From NCBI GenBank assembly GCA_024234365.1, contig JACKOK010000004.1:231187-295186 (forward strand): a stretch of DNA of 64,000 bases. Direction: 5' to 3'. The translations under genes were made by a program, and so were the position numbers. The DNA is from Pseudomonadales bacterium (GTDB lineage: Bacteria; Pseudomonadota; Gammaproteobacteria; Pseudomonadales; Pseudohongiellaceae). Below, piece after piece: positions 1 through 9,162 of the stretch; positions within the stretch are counted from its first letter, which is position 1, and each line of letters starts with the position of its first letter. The notes under the pieces are model-generated. The model was given only the letters and a program-made list of their open reading frames with translations. It was not told the origin of the DNA and made no database searches.

Positions 1-394
1 TGCCGAGCTCTTGCGCCACATCCTGATCCCTGGCATCGGTGCCAGTACGCCCCTCGATGGCTTTGATCGCGTCAGCAATCTGCCGCGACTTGCGGTGCAC
101 CGAACGCGGTGCCCAGTCGCCTTTGCGGATCTCGTCCAGCATGGCGCCGCGAATACGGATGCCGGCATAGGTCTCGAAACTCGCCCCCTTGCTCAGGTCG
201 TATTTCCTCGCGGCCTCCAGCAGACCGATCATGCCGGACTGCACCAGATCATCGATCTGCACACTCGAGGGCATCCGCAACAGCAGATGATGGGCGATGC
301 GCTTCACGAGCGGGGCATACTGCAACACAACATCGTTCATGCTGTCAGTCTGCACTTCGCTGTACATCAAGGCACCACTCGTGGATGTCACCAT
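1..394 (-). CDS. fliA: Flagellar sigma factor FliA (sigma-28), N-terminal part
   Basis: Sigma factor that directs RNA polymerase to late flagellar and chemotaxis promoters. Only the first 131 codons are visible; the gene leaves the window at its left edge. The sequence shows sigma region 2: RIAHHLLLRMP, then DDLVQSGMIGLLEA, then FETYAGIRIRGAMLDEIR, a block typical of FliA. The ATG at 394 lies 4 bases after the flhG stop, so it is the last visible gene of the flhA-flhF-flhG-fliA series. The Shine-Dalgarno sequence is weak, and a second in-frame ATG lies nine codons in, so the exact start is uncertain. Confidence 0.93.
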   Translation of the reverse strand, partial: MVTSTSGALMYSEVQTDSMNDVVLQYAPLVKRIAHHLLLRMPSSVQIDDLVQSGMIGLLEAARKYDLSKGASFETYAGIRIRGAMLDEIRKGDWAPRSVHRKSRQIADAIKAIEGRTGTDARDQDVAQELG

Positions 395-398
395 GGTT

Positions 399-1214
399 TC
401 AGTCCGCGGAATCACTCATTAACAGACGTTCTACGAAAAACTCCAGGCGGCCACTGGCCTGGCGATTGAGAGGCCAATCCAGAACCTCCTGGGCAAGACG
501 CCGATAGGCAATGGCCGCCTTGCTGGAGGGATAGAGCTCCAGTGTCGCCTTCTGCCGCTGCGCAGATTTGCGCACCGCGTCGTCCCAGGGGATATCGCCC
601 GCATACTGCAGGGTGACATCCAGAAAACGCTCCGCCACCCGCACAAATTTGTTGAACAGGTTGCGCCCCTCTTCCGCACCGCGCGTCATATTGGCCAGCA
701 CGCGGAAACGCTGCATGCCGTAGTCGCGGTGCAGCAGCTTGACCAGCGCATAGGCATCGGTAATGGATGAGGGTTCATCGCACACCACCACCAGCACTTC
801 CTGGGAGGCGCGCACAAAACTGATGACGCTTTCCGAAATCCCCGCCGCCGTGTCGATCAGCAGCACATCAAGCTGCTCATCCAGCTCACTGAACGCACGA
901 ATCAGGCCCGCATGCTCTGCCGGGCCCAGCTGCGTCAGGGACTGCACACCGGAGGCCGCAGGTATCACTTTCAGCCCGCCCGGGGTCGTAATCAACACAT
1001 CACGCAGGGAGCACTCACCATTCATCACCTCGGCGAGGGTCTTTTCCGCCTTGATGCCCAACTGAATATCCACATTCGCCAGGCCAAGATCGGCATCCAT
1101 CAGGATCACCCGCTTGCCGGCCTCCGCCAGCGCCAGCCCCAGGTTAACGGACACATTGGTCTTGCCAACGCCGCCCTTGCCGCCGGTGATTGCCAGCACC
1201 TGTACCGGCTTCAT
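399..1214 (-). CDS. flhG: Flagellar number regulator FlhG (FleN), MinD-type ATPase
   Basis: A 271-aa ParA/MinD-family ATPase. In polar flagellates it limits flagellum number by opposing FlhF and, in Pseudomonas, by restraining the activator FleQ. The deviant Walker A motif GGKGGVGKT is at residues 11-19 and the MDADLGLANVD box at about 39-49. The protein resembles Pseudomonas FleN along its whole length, including a conserved LEFFVERL near the C-terminus. Its ATG overlaps the flhF stop by 4 bases (ATGA), so the two are translationally coupled. Confidence 0.95.
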   Translation of the reverse strand: MKPVQVLAITGGKGGVGKTNVSVNLGLALAEAGKRVILMDADLGLANVDIQLGIKAEKTLAEVMNGECSLRDVLITTPGGLKVIPAASGVQSLTQLGPAEHAGLIRAFSELDEQLDVLLIDTAAGISESVISFVRASQEVLVVVCDEPSSITDAYALVKLLHRDYGMQRFRVLANMTRGAEEGRNLFNKFVRVAERFLDVTLQYAGDIPWDDAVRKSAQRQKATLELYPSSKAAIAYRRLAQEVLDWPLNRQASGRLEFFVERLLMSDSAD

Positions 1215-2569
1215 CGCGTAGCCCCCCGGGCAATGCCGGAATGGCCCATCTGGGTTTCCTGAGGTGTCAGGTCATTTCCGTATGCGTTTCCAAATTCCAT
1301 CATCAGTCTCTCGCTCTCCTCATCACTGTGTACGGACAAGGCCACCGCCTTGCTGACGAGATTATGAGCTTGCGCAACTTTGATGTCATTGGGGATATTC
1401 TGCCCATGGGTCTCGTATACCACCGGCAGGGAGTTTTCGATCACCAGGGACAGGGCCTCACCAATAGTACCGGCCTCATCCAGCTTGCTGAGCACACAAG
1501 CACTGAGCCCCGCCGGAGCGTAGGTGCGGTAGGCGGTGGCCAGTACGCTGGCCTGGCTGGTGCAGGCCATGACCAGAATATTCTGAACCTCGGGACAGTT
1601 GCGCAGGGTCTGCAACTGAAATTGCAGGCTGGGGTCCTTCGCGTTGAGCCCAGCCGTGTCGATCAGCACCAAGGACTTGTGCCGCAGGGATGCCAGAATC
1701 TCCGGCAGACTGTGGGTCTCATCGACCACACGCACAGTCACCCCCAGAATGCGTCCGAAGGTACGCAGCTGTTCATGGGCGGCCACGCGGAAACTGTCAG
1801 TTGTCACCAGCGCGACAGCCTCGGGGCCATGTTCCAGCACATAGCGCGTCGCCAGTTTGCCGATCGTTGTGGTCTTGCCCACGCCGGTCGGACCAAGGAA
1901 GGCAAAAATCCCCCCCCTGGCGGCAATATCTGTCCCCAGTACCGGCACCTGTCGTGCCAGAGCGGCAATTGCAAACCGCCAGGCTTCGGCGGTATTCATC
2001 TCGGGGCGCAGGGTTTCCAGCAGAGACTTGCTCAGGCCAGCGGGCACGCCCATGGCATTGAGGCGCTCCCATACCCCGGCCTGTACGGGCGTGCGGCGGG
2101 AGAACTGCTCCCAGGCCATGCCACTGAGGCGCTGTTCCAGCAGGCGGCGGATACCGTTGAGTTCAGAGCGCATGCGGTGCATCTCACGCCCCTCCTGAGC
2201 CACACGCTCTCGCTCCTGACGCAGGGCCTGCGCCTGTTCATTTGCCTGCTGTTCGGCCAGCGCCTGGGCGGCACTGGGCGGTACCGGTTTGCTTGTGCCC
2301 CGTGGGGTTGCCACGGGCTTTTCTGCCTGAGCGCTCGCTGAAGCAGCCTTGGCCGTTGCGTTCCCGGGGCGAGTACTGCGTGCCGCAGACCCGGATCCCA
2401 GGCTGCCGCTGGAGGAGAAGGAGATATCGCCCGGAAGGGATGCCGCCACCACTTCCACCCCGCCCTCCAGTGAGCGGTTGGACAGCATGACCGCGTCCTC
2501 GCCCATCTCCTCACGGATCTGGGCCAGGGCACGTCGCATGTCAGGTGCCAGGTATCGTTTCACTTTCAT
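1211..2569 (-). CDS. flhF: Flagellar placement GTPase FlhF (SRP-type)
   Basis: A 452-aa SRP-like GTPase that marks the cell pole for flagellar assembly. The N-terminal basic domain (MKVKRYLAPDMRRALAQIRE) is followed by a low-complexity Ala/Gln/Arg-rich linker at about 55-130 and then the NG domain. The P-loop GPTGVGKTTTIGK is at 226-238, DTAG at 304-307, and SKLDE at 361-365 (usually TKLDE). A good ribosome site, GAGGAAG, precedes the ATG. It sits 53 bases after flhA and overlaps flhG by 4 bases. Confidence 0.95.
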   Translation of the reverse strand: MKVKRYLAPDMRRALAQIREEMGEDAVMLSNRSLEGGVEVVAASLPGDISFSSSGSLGSGSAARSTRPGNATAKAASASAQAEKPVATPRGTSKPVPPSAAQALAEQQANEQAQALRQERERVAQEGREMHRMRSELNGIRRLLEQRLSGMAWEQFSRRTPVQAGVWERLNAMGVPAGLSKSLLETLRPEMNTAEAWRFAIAALARQVPVLGTDIAARGGIFAFLGPTGVGKTTTIGKLATRYVLEHGPEAVALVTTDSFRVAAHEQLRTFGRILGVTVRVVDETHSLPEILASLRHKSLVLIDTAGLNAKDPSLQFQLQTLRNCPEVQNILVMACTSQASVLATAYRTYAPAGLSACVLSKLDEAGTIGEALSLVIENSLPVVYETHGQNIPNDIKVAQAHNLVSKAVALSVHSDEESERLMMEFGNAYGNDLTPQETQMGHSGIARGATR

Positions 2570-2622
2570 CTCAACTTCCTCTTGGCCGAATACGGTCGGG
2601 CCTCAGCAGCAACGCCTTTGAT

Positions 2623-4761
2623 TCATGAATTGCCAATGGTCGCCACAATGGTGATCTGTTTGTTGTCCGGTATCTCCTGGTAGGAGAGCACCTTGAGCCC
2701 GCTGATGGTGAAGCGGACAAAGCGGCTCAGTACCGGACGCAGCGGTGCGGGCACCAACAGCACCGCCGGTTTGCCGGCCGCCTCCTGGGTTCTCGCCGCC
2801 TTGAGCAGCGATGCTTGCAGACGTTCCGCCATCGCCGGCTCTATCACCATGCCATCGTCACTGCCGCCATTGGCTCCGGATTGTTGCGACTGTTGTACAG
2901 ACTTAAGCAATATCTGTTCCAGCGCTGGCTCTATTGTCATGACAGGCAGCTCTGACGCACTTCCGTAGATGTTCTGCACGATGACGCGGGACAGAGCCAC
3001 GCGCGCTGCGGCAGTCAAAGTGCCGGAATCTTGACTCTTCACCGAGGCCGCCGCCAACGCTTCGGCGATACTGCGCATATCGCGGATCGGCACATCCTCA
3101 ATCAACAGATTCTGCAGCACCTGCAGCAGCGCATTGGTGTTGACCATGGAGGGCAGCTCTTCGGCCAGCTTCTTGGACGTCTTGCCCAGCATGCTCAGCA
3201 GCTCGTGCACCTCCTCATGCCCCAGCAGCTCATGGGCGTGTTTGTGCAGGATCGTATTCAGATGCGTGGCGATGACCGTGCTGCTGTCCACCACCGTATA
3301 GCCCAGCGTCTGCGCCTGGTCCTTCTGGGCAGGTTCAATCCACAAGGCATCCAGCCCAAAGGCCGGGTCCTTCGTCTCAATACCATTGGGTTTGCCGAAA
3401 ACCTGCCCGGGGTTGATCGCCATATCCCGCTCCGGCAGGATCTCCGCCCCCGCCACGTTCACCCCCATGAGGGTAATGCGGTACTCGTTCGGTCCCAGGT
3501 CGAGGTTGTCGCGGATATGCACCGAGGGCACCAGAAAACCCAGTTCCTGAGACAACTTCTTGCGAATGCCCTTGATACGATTGAGCAACTGCCCACCCTG
3601 GGACTTGTCCACCATGGGGATCAGGCGATACCCCACCTCAAGTCCGATCACATCCACTGGAAGCACGTCACTCCAACCCAGTTCCTGAGGCTCTTCCTCT
3701 TTTTCCTCCTGAGCCTTTTTCTCGGCCCTGGCAGCGTCCTGCGGCGAGACTTCATTTTTTGTCTGACGCCGGTAAATAAGTAAAGCCCCGGCACCGGCCA
3801 AAACGGCCAATGCCAGAAAAGCAAAATGCGGCATACCTGGCACGCTACCCATGATGAACAACACCACGGCGCTGATGCCGAGTGCCCGGGGCGTGGCAAA
3901 CATCTGGCCGGATACCTGAGCCCCCATCATCTCGGAACTGTTATTGCGGGTCACCATGATCGCCGCCGCAGTGGACAGCACCAGCGCCGGAATCTGCGCT
4001 ACCAGGCCGTCACCGATGGTAAGCAGGGCGTAGCGCTGCATGGCCATCGTGAAGTCCAGGTCATGCTGCAGCATGCCCACGGCAACCCCACCGAGAATAT
4101 TGATCAGCAGAATCAGAATGCCGGCCACGGCATCGCCCTTCACGAACTTGCTGGCACCGTCCATGGAACCGTAGAAATCGGCCTCCTCAGTAATCTCCCG
4201 ACGTCGGGTACGGGCCTGTTCCTGGTCGATCAGCCCGGCATTGAGATCGGCATCCACCGCCATCTGTTTTCCCGGCATGGCATCCAGGGTGAATCGGGCG
4301 CTCACCTCGGCGATACGCCCGGCACCCTTGGTAACCACCACGAAGTTGATGATGATCAGGATAATGAAAACGATCAGACCGACAGCATAGTTACCGCCAA
4401 TCACCACCTCGCCAAAGGACTCGATCACCCGCCCCGCCGCCGCGCCGCCCTGATGGCCTTCGAGCAGTACCACCCGGGTCGAGGCCACGTTGAGTGCGAG
4501 GCGCAACAGGGTGGCAATGAGCAGGATGGTGGGGAAAACGGCAAAATCGAGTGGCCGCATGGCATAGACGGCAACGCAGAGCACCACCAGGGCAATGGTG
4601 ATGTTGAAGGTAAACAGCACATCGAGCAGGAACGGCGGCAGGGGCAAGGTCATCATGGCCAGCATGACGAGCAGCAGCACGGGAATGCCGAGATTGCCGT
4701 TAGCGAGGGTACGGGCGTTGTCGATCAGGGAATTACGTTGAATGCTGGCGCTGTCACTCAT
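2623..4761 (-). CDS. flhA: Flagellar export gate protein FlhA
   Basis: A 712-aa inner-membrane protein of the flagellar type III export gate. The N-terminal half is a multi-spanning membrane domain with the conserved stretch VTKGAGRIAEVSARFTLDAM between helices. A charged linker at about 325-350 (KKAQEEKEEEPQE) leads to the cytoplasmic domain that docks chaperone-substrate complexes. The length is normal for the family. It heads the flhA-flhF-flhG-fliA series and is separated from flhB by an 813-bp repeat-filled gap, so it probably has its own promoter (see candidate at 4934). Confidence 0.97.
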   Translation of the reverse strand: MSDSASIQRNSLIDNARTLANGNLGIPVLLLVMLAMMTLPLPPFLLDVLFTFNITIALVVLCVAVYAMRPLDFAVFPTILLIATLLRLALNVASTRVVLLEGHQGGAAAGRVIESFGEVVIGGNYAVGLIVFIILIIINFVVVTKGAGRIAEVSARFTLDAMPGKQMAVDADLNAGLIDQEQARTRRREITEEADFYGSMDGASKFVKGDAVAGILILLINILGGVAVGMLQHDLDFTMAMQRYALLTIGDGLVAQIPALVLSTAAAIMVTRNNSSEMMGAQVSGQMFATPRALGISAVVLFIMGSVPGMPHFAFLALAVLAGAGALLIYRRQTKNEVSPQDAARAEKKAQEEKEEEPQELGWSDVLPVDVIGLEVGYRLIPMVDKSQGGQLLNRIKGIRKKLSQELGFLVPSVHIRDNLDLGPNEYRITLMGVNVAGAEILPERDMAINPGQVFGKPNGIETKDPAFGLDALWIEPAQKDQAQTLGYTVVDSSTVIATHLNTILHKHAHELLGHEEVHELLSMLGKTSKKLAEELPSMVNTNALLQVLQNLLIEDVPIRDMRSIAEALAAASVKSQDSGTLTAAARVALSRVIVQNIYGSASELPVMTIEPALEQILLKSVQQSQQSGANGGSDDGMVIEPAMAERLQASLLKAARTQEAAGKPAVLLVPAPLRPVLSRFVRFTISGLKVLSYQEIPDNKQITIVATIGNS

Positions 4762-4933
4762 GTGCTGCTGTCTGCCTTTCCTGCGCGTTGTGTGTCATAA
4801 ACCAAAAGCGTCAATTTCCCGGACCTTGAGCTCAGCGTGATATCAAACGATTCAATTTCTTGACGCTCAGTGGACGAAAACACCGGGCTTTCGCGTGCCT
4901 ACTTCCGGTTCTCGGGAAATCCACAGTACTCAT

Positions 4934-4949
4934 TGCAAGAAGTCGGCCT
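4934..4949 (-). promoter_or_regulatory. Candidate sigma-54 promoter of flhA
   Basis: Minus-strand AGGCCGACTTCTTGCA keeps the two key dinucleotides, GG and GC, at the sigma-54 spacing, and has a full TTGCA -12 element. The -24 half (AGGCCG for TGGCAC) is weak. It lies about 170 bases upstream of the flhA ATG, further than the other sigma-54 sites here. Pseudomonas flhA is FleQ/sigma-54 dependent, which supports the call, but the match alone is marginal. Confidence 0.35.
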
Positions 4950-4997
4950 ACTTTTGCGGGCGTTTGCTTTTACAGGTTGATGTGAGCTTCGTAGGAC

Positions 4998-5169
4998 GCT
5001 CCGGGCGGGCGAAGAAAACAGTCAGGACACGCCAAAAAGCGCACATCCATGTGCAGGCTCGGCGCACGCCATCCGACCGCCAGGGATGGCGGGAGTGCCG
5101 AGACTGCAGGAGCAAGTCTTCGGTCCGGGCGCTCTACGGTCCTGCCTGTTTTCTTCGCCCGCCCGGCGC
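4998..5169. repeat. Long inverted repeat 1, arms about 31 bp
   Basis: The left arm (4998-5028) and right arm (5139-5169) are near-complements built on CCGGGCGGGCGAAGAAAACA, with only a few mismatches. Between them lie two smaller hairpins: CCGCCA-GGGA-TGGCGG near 5077-5092, and one pairing CCGAGACT with AGTCTTCGG near 5098-5123. The whole could fold into a branched RNA or a cruciform. It shares the CGCCAGGGATGGCG core with the second inverted repeat 160 bases away. Confidence 0.75.
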
Positions 5170-5200
5170 TGACATCACGCCAGCGAATGCGCACGTTCGC

Positions 5201-5272
5201 GTAGGAGCCAGCCTGCTGGCGATTGAGAGACAAGAACTGTGCTGCATTCATCGCCGGCAAGCCGGCTCCCAC
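5201..5272. repeat. Pair of REP-like palindromes facing each other
   Basis: GTAGGAGCCAGCCTGCTGGC at 5201-5220 and the oppositely oriented TCGCCGGCAAGCCGGCTCCC at 5251-5270 are two copies of one REP-type unit, each with its own short GC-rich palindrome. The back-to-back arrangement is that of a REP doublet. Further copies lie at 5551-5570, at 37285-37419 and, in derived form, inside metG. Confidence 0.75.
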
Positions 5273-5328
5273 AGACACATCATCCGAGCCAGGAACGAAG
5301 AACGAAACACCAAATCAACGTTGAACAA

Positions 5329-5447
5329 GAGCCGTGTGGTGGACTTCAGGTGACAGAGCGTCGGACGCCAGGGATGGCGTCCGCCGAGCCTTCACAAGGA
5401 TGTGAGCCTTTTGGCGTCTCTGACACCTGAAGTCCACCATGCGGCTC
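5329..5447. repeat. Long inverted repeat 2, arms about 30 bp, enclosing two hairpins
   Basis: The left arm 5329-5358 and right arm 5418-5447 share a core GGTGGACTTCAGGTG and differ at only a few positions. They enclose a perfect hairpin GGACGCCA-GGGA-TGGCGTCC (5363-5382) and a smaller CACA-agga-TGTG hairpin around 5391-5405. The predicted fold is a three-way junction. The gene-free context and the shared core with repeat 1 suggest a repeat family rather than a gene. Confidence 0.75.
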
Positions 5448-5550
5448 GGCTATCAAAGTGAATCCATTCAATCCATCACGCGAATTTTCTAATAAAGTGA
5501 AATATCCGGACCAATCACGAACGACTCTTTCTGGCAGAAATATTTCACCA

Positions 5551-5570
5551 ATCGCCGGCAGGCCGGCTCC
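5551..5570. repeat. REP-like palindrome after flhB
   Basis: ATCGCCGGCAGGCCGGCTCC has the same unit structure as the REP pair at 5201-5272. It ends 4 bases beyond the flhB stop codon, where an operon terminator would be expected, so it may protect or end the long fliL-flhB transcript. Confidence 0.65.
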
Positions 5571-5574
5571 GGAA

Positions 5575-6714
5575 TTAATCGTGACGCAGCTCTTCGGGGA
5601 TGGCGGGATTGGGATCGAGGACCGGGCGTTTCTTCAGGCGGCCCGCCGTGAACTGTTTGAGTTGATGCAGATAGGCAAGGATCTGCGCCACCGCCACATA
5701 GAGACCGCTGGGAATTTCCTCACCCACCTTCGTATTGAAGTAGATCGCACGCGCCAGGGCCGGCGACGACACCACCGCAATGCGGTGTTCATTCGCAATT
5801 TCCCGGATCTTCTGCGCCGCAAAGTCCACGCCCTTCGCCAGCATCACCGGCGCCGCCTCCTTGCTCTGGTCATACCGCAGCGCCACCGCGTAATGCTCCG
5901 GGTTGGTGATAATCACATCGGCCTGCGGCACATCCGCCATCATCTGGTTCTGCGCCATCTGGTACTGCAACTGACGGATGCGCTGCTTCACTTCCGGGCG
6001 CCCTTCCGAGTCTTTCATCTCGTCCTTGACCTGCTGCAGCGTCATACGCAGCTTCTGGCTGTGCTGATAAATCTGAAAGGGAATGTCCACCGCCGAGATC
6101 AGAATCATCGCGCAGGACATCCATAAGACCGACCACGCAATCAACTCTACCGAATCGGCAATGGCGGGCAACACAGCCTCATGCTGTGTATTCAGGATAT
6201 CCTCGGTGTTCATGGCCAGAATCAGCAGTGCAATCGACGCCACCACCAGCACCTTGGCGACCGCCTTCAGCAACTCCACCACCGCATTGCCACCGAACAT
6301 GCGGCTCAGGCCCGACAGCGGATTCAGACGACTGGCCTGGGGCGCCACCGATTTGAGGCTGAAATTCCAGCCACCCAACCCAATGGGCGCCAGGAAGGCC
6401 AGCACCAGCAACATGATAAACACCGGTAACAGGCTGAGCAGCCCCGTGTAAATCGAATCGCCCAGTTGTCGCAGCATGGCCGCCGTATCGAAGAACGCTG
6501 CCCGTTCCAGCGCAAAATTGTGTTGCATGATGCCACTGAGCCCGCGTGCAACGGCACCGCCGAACATGATCATCGCCGCCGTTCCTCCCAGCAGGATAGC
6601 CGTCGTGTTCAATTCACGGGAACGTGCGATATTGCCCTGTTCACGGGCCTCATCCAGGCGTTTCTGGGTAGGTTCCTGACTCTTCTCCGCCGAGGAGTCT
6701 CTGTCTTGTGCCAT
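5575..6714 (-). CDS. flhB: Flagellar export protein FlhB
   Basis: A 379-aa export-gate protein whose self-cleaving cytoplasmic domain switches export from rod/hook to filament substrates. The N-terminus is the expected EKSQEPTQKRLDEAREQGNI, followed by four membrane segments and the cytoplasmic domain. The cleavage motif reads NPEHYAVALRY; enteric FlhB has NPTH. Asn-Pro, which drives cleavage, is kept. It is the last gene of the fliL-flhB operon, 69 bases after fliR. Confidence 0.96.
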   Translation of the reverse strand: MAQDRDSSAEKSQEPTQKRLDEAREQGNIARSRELNTTAILLGGTAAMIMFGGAVARGLSGIMQHNFALERAAFFDTAAMLRQLGDSIYTGLLSLLPVFIMLLVLAFLAPIGLGGWNFSLKSVAPQASRLNPLSGLSRMFGGNAVVELLKAVAKVLVVASIALLILAMNTEDILNTQHEAVLPAIADSVELIAWSVLWMSCAMILISAVDIPFQIYQHSQKLRMTLQQVKDEMKDSEGRPEVKQRIRQLQYQMAQNQMMADVPQADVIITNPEHYAVALRYDQSKEAAPVMLAKGVDFAAQKIREIANEHRIAVVSSPALARAIYFNTKVGEEIPSGLYVAVAQILAYLHQLKQFTAGRLKKRPVLDPNPAIPEELRHD

Positions 6715-6783
6715 CTCACACTCTCTTTATGGCCGTGCCTGCAGGAATAAGCATGCGCCGCCAGCCATCCGATACCGTTTTCC

Positions 6784-7560
6784 TCAAAGAAGCTCTCTTG
6801 CCGTGACAAAGAACTGTGCAAACAGATTCTGCGCCGAATCCAGAATCGTGCCGAAACTGATCCAGATGATGAGCAGCCCGAACATCAGGGAAACCGGAAA
6901 ACCCAGCGCAAAAATATTCAGTTGCGGTGCGGCCCGCGTCATGATGCCGAACGCAAAATTGGTGATCAGCAGCGCCGTCAGGGCTGGCAGTGCCAACAAA
7001 AGCCCGCTCGAAAACACCCAGCTGAACGTACTTACCAGGCGCAACATCACATCGGCATCCAACCCGAAGGACACAATCGGCAGAACGCGAAAGCTGTCCA
7101 GCAGAATCTCCAGCATTACCAGATGCCCGTCAAAGGTGACGAACAACAGCATCACCAGCATCATGTAGACGGTACTCATGATGGCCACATTGACCCCATT
7201 GGACGGGTCCACCATGGACGCAAAACCCAGGCCCATCTGCATGGCAATCAACTGCCCTGCCATGACAAATACCTGAAACAGGAACTGCATGAAAAAACCG
7301 AGTGCGGCGCCAATCAGCAATTGCTGCATCACGATCAGAAGCGCCCCCACAGACACCCCATCCACCTGCGGCACTGCCGGCAACAGGGGCACCAGCAGCA
7401 CCGTGATGGCCAAGGCCAGCACGATGCGGATGCGTGTCGGAACCAGTTGTGTGCCAAACAGCGGTGCGGCGAGAAAAAACCCCATGATGCGGAACATCGG
7501 CCACAGAAAACTGCCGAGATAGGCTCCAAGTTCCTGTGCACTGAAGTTCAGGACGTCCAC
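6784..7560 (-). CDS. fliR: Flagellar export protein FliR
   Basis: A 258-aa, strongly hydrophobic protein with about six membrane segments, part of the FliP-FliQ-FliR export gate core. Family features include the MQMGLGFASMVDPSNG block and a C-terminal FGTILDSAQNLFAQFF. The start is taken as GTG at 7560, preceded by GAGAGGG at good spacing; no in-frame ATG lies near. It begins 9 bases after the fliQ stop. Confidence 0.95.
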   Translation of the reverse strand: MDVLNFSAQELGAYLGSFLWPMFRIMGFFLAAPLFGTQLVPTRIRIVLALAITVLLVPLLPAVPQVDGVSVGALLIVMQQLLIGAALGFFMQFLFQVFVMAGQLIAMQMGLGFASMVDPSNGVNVAIMSTVYMMLVMLLFVTFDGHLVMLEILLDSFRVLPIVSFGLDADVMLRLVSTFSWVFSSGLLLALPALTALLITNFAFGIMTRAAPQLNIFALGFPVSLMFGLLIIWISFGTILDSAQNLFAQFFVTARELL

Positions 7561-7569
7561 TTCACCCTC

Positions 7570-7839
7570 TCATCCCAGCAGAAAAGGAATACTGGTGATC
7601 AATTGCGAAGTGAAATCCAGCACCCGATTCAACAACCAGGGCCCTGCCAGAATAACCGACAGCAGCGTGGTCAGCAGACGCGGCAGAAAACTCAATGTCT
7701 GCTCATTGATCTGGGTCGCCGCCTGAAAAGTGCTGACGGCAAGACCAACGAGCAGGCTCGGCAGCACAATCACCGAGACCATGATCACGATCAGAAACAT
7801 GGCTTCACGCCACAGGCCCACAACGGTATCAGGCGTCAT
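7570..7839 (-). CDS. fliQ: Flagellar export protein FliQ
   Basis: An 89-aa protein with two membrane segments, a component of the flagellar type III gate. The sequence MTPDTVVGLWREAMF...FQAATQINEQTLSFLPRL is typical for the family, as is the length. It lies between fliP and fliR with 2 and 9 bases of separation. Confidence 0.96.
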   Translation of the reverse strand: MTPDTVVGLWREAMFLIVIMVSVIVLPSLLVGLAVSTFQAATQINEQTLSFLPRLLTTLLSVILAGPWLLNRVLDFTSQLITSIPFLLG

Positions 7840-7841
7840 TG

Positions 7842-8693
7842 TCAGCTCCCAAAACTGGCGGCCAGGGTGCCGATCACCATGGCCCAGCCATCCACGAGTA
7901 CAAACAGCATGATCTTGAACGGCAATGAAATAATGATGGGGGACAGCATCATCATCCCCATCGCCATCAGCACGCTGGCCACCACAAGGTCGATGACCAG
8001 AAAGGGAATAAACAGCATGAAACCGATCTGGAAGGCCGTCTTCAGTTCACTGGTCACGAAGGCCGGCACCAGCACGGTGAAAGGCACCTCCTGCTGGGTA
8101 GCCACCGGCTCGGCCTCCGACAGCTCCATGAACAGCGCCAGGTCGGATTCGCGTGTCTGCCCCATCATGAATTCACGCACCGGCACCTCTGCCAGTGCCA
8201 GGGCATCCCCGGCGGAGATTTGCTCGCTCAGATAGGGCTGCAAGGCGTTGGCATTGATCTGCTGCAATACCGGGGACATGATGAAAAACGACAGAAACAG
8301 GGCCAGCCCCAGCAGAATCTGGTTCGAAGGCGTCTGCTGCAGACCCAGCGCCTGGCGCAGAATGGCAAACACCACGAGAATGCGGGTAAAGGAGCTCATC
8401 ATCATCAGCAATGCCGGCAGCAGCGTCAGCACCGTCATCAGCAGCAGTATCTGAATGCTGACGGAATAGTTCTGCACACCATTCTCGTCCGTGGTGACGT
8501 TCAGTGCGGGCACTCCCAGCGTGGTGTTGGAGGTCAACATATCGAAGGCGCGTTGCGGGCTCAGGTCCGTGGTGGAAGTCGTGGTCACACGGCTGCCATC
8601 GGCGGCTGTCTGGGCATGGACAGGCAGCGCCATCATGAACAGGGATGCCACGATGAGCAGCGCGGTAGCAAACTGCAGGGTACTCAGTCTCAC
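7842..8693 (-). CDS. fliP: Flagellar export protein FliP
   Basis: A 283-aa gate protein with a cleavable-looking signal peptide (hydrophobic core about 8-22, ending PVHAQ), then four membrane segments. The conserved [20 protein letters not shown] and the C-terminal [16 protein letters not shown] are present. It is somewhat longer than enteric FliP because of its N-terminus. The start is GTG at 8693, overlapping the fliO stop as GTGA. Confidence 0.96.
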   Translation of the reverse strand: MRLSTLQFATALLIVASLFMMALPVHAQTAADGSRVTTTSTTDLSPQRAFDMLTSNTTLGVPALNVTTDENGVQNYSVSIQILLLMTVLTLLPALLMMMSSFTRILVVFAILRQALGLQQTPSNQILLGLALFLSFFIMSPVLQQINANALQPYLSEQISAGDALALAEVPVREFMMGQTRESDLALFMELSEAEPVATQQEVPFTVLVPAFVTSELKTAFQIGFMLFIPFLVIDLVVASVLMAMGMMMLSPIIISLPFKIMLFVLVDGWAMVIGTLAASFGS

Positions 8694-9121
8694 GAATTCA
8701 CATCCTTGTTGAGCAGGCTTTGCAGTTTGCTGGCAAACGCCCCCGGCTCGCCCTCGCCCTGTGCTGGCAGCACGGGTTCGTCAAACACATGCAGTGTATT
8801 GATCTGGCCGGGGCAGACACCGACCAGCAACTGTTTGTCACCCACCTCAATCAGCGCAATGCGTTCGCGGTTACCCACGGAGATCACACTGCGTACCCGA
8901 ATCGCACCCGACACTGACAGCATGCCACCGCTGAGGCGTCGATAGGCCCAGGCGCAAACCAGAATAAAGGCGACCACCACGGCCAGCCACAGCAGCATTT
9001 CCACCAGGGCTCCCGCGCTCAATGCCGAGGCCCCCTGGGCTCCTGCACTGGTGCTGGCAACGGCGCTTACAAGACTGTTCACATCAACTCCAGGGCGAGT
9101 GCGGCCCGCACTCGATTCCAT
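8690..9121 (-). CDS. fliO: Flagellar assembly protein FliO
   Basis: A small membrane protein that helps assemble the FliP ring. It has a single membrane helix (about 47-66), followed by the cytoplasmic beta-rich FliO domain ([20 protein letters not shown]...LLVGV). I give the ATG at 9121 (143 aa), but that start has no clear ribosome site; a GTG at 9082, preceded by CTGGAG, would give 130 aa and may be the real start. The 3' end overlaps fliP by 4 bases. Confidence 0.85.
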   Translation of the reverse strand: MESSAGRTRPGVDVNSLVSAVASTSAGAQGASALSAGALVEMLLWLAVVVAFILVCAWAYRRLSGGMLSVSGAIRVRSVISVGNRERIALIEVGDKQLLVGVCPGQINTLHVFDEPVLPAQGEGEPGAFASKLQSLLNKDVNS

Positions 9122-9162
9122 GCTTGTTTGAAAAACGGATTGACCGAGGAAACCTCTGAATA

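Larger units (their letters stand above)
4762..5574. other. Repeat-filled gap between flhA and flhB, no gene
   Basis: I find no convincing coding sequence in these 813 bases; the open frames follow the palindromes. The gap holds a candidate sigma-54 site near flhA, two long inverted-repeat structures (4998-5169 and 5329-5447), and three REP-like palindromes. In Pseudomonas flhB and flhA are neighbours, so the flagellar cluster here has been opened or padded by repeats at this point. Confidence 0.7.

Noticed and set aside
6784..8235. Long His/Gln-rich plus-strand open frame opposite fliP, fliQ and fliR
   Set aside because: It spans three recognised genes and their junctions on the other strand and has the composition of antisense shadow frames.
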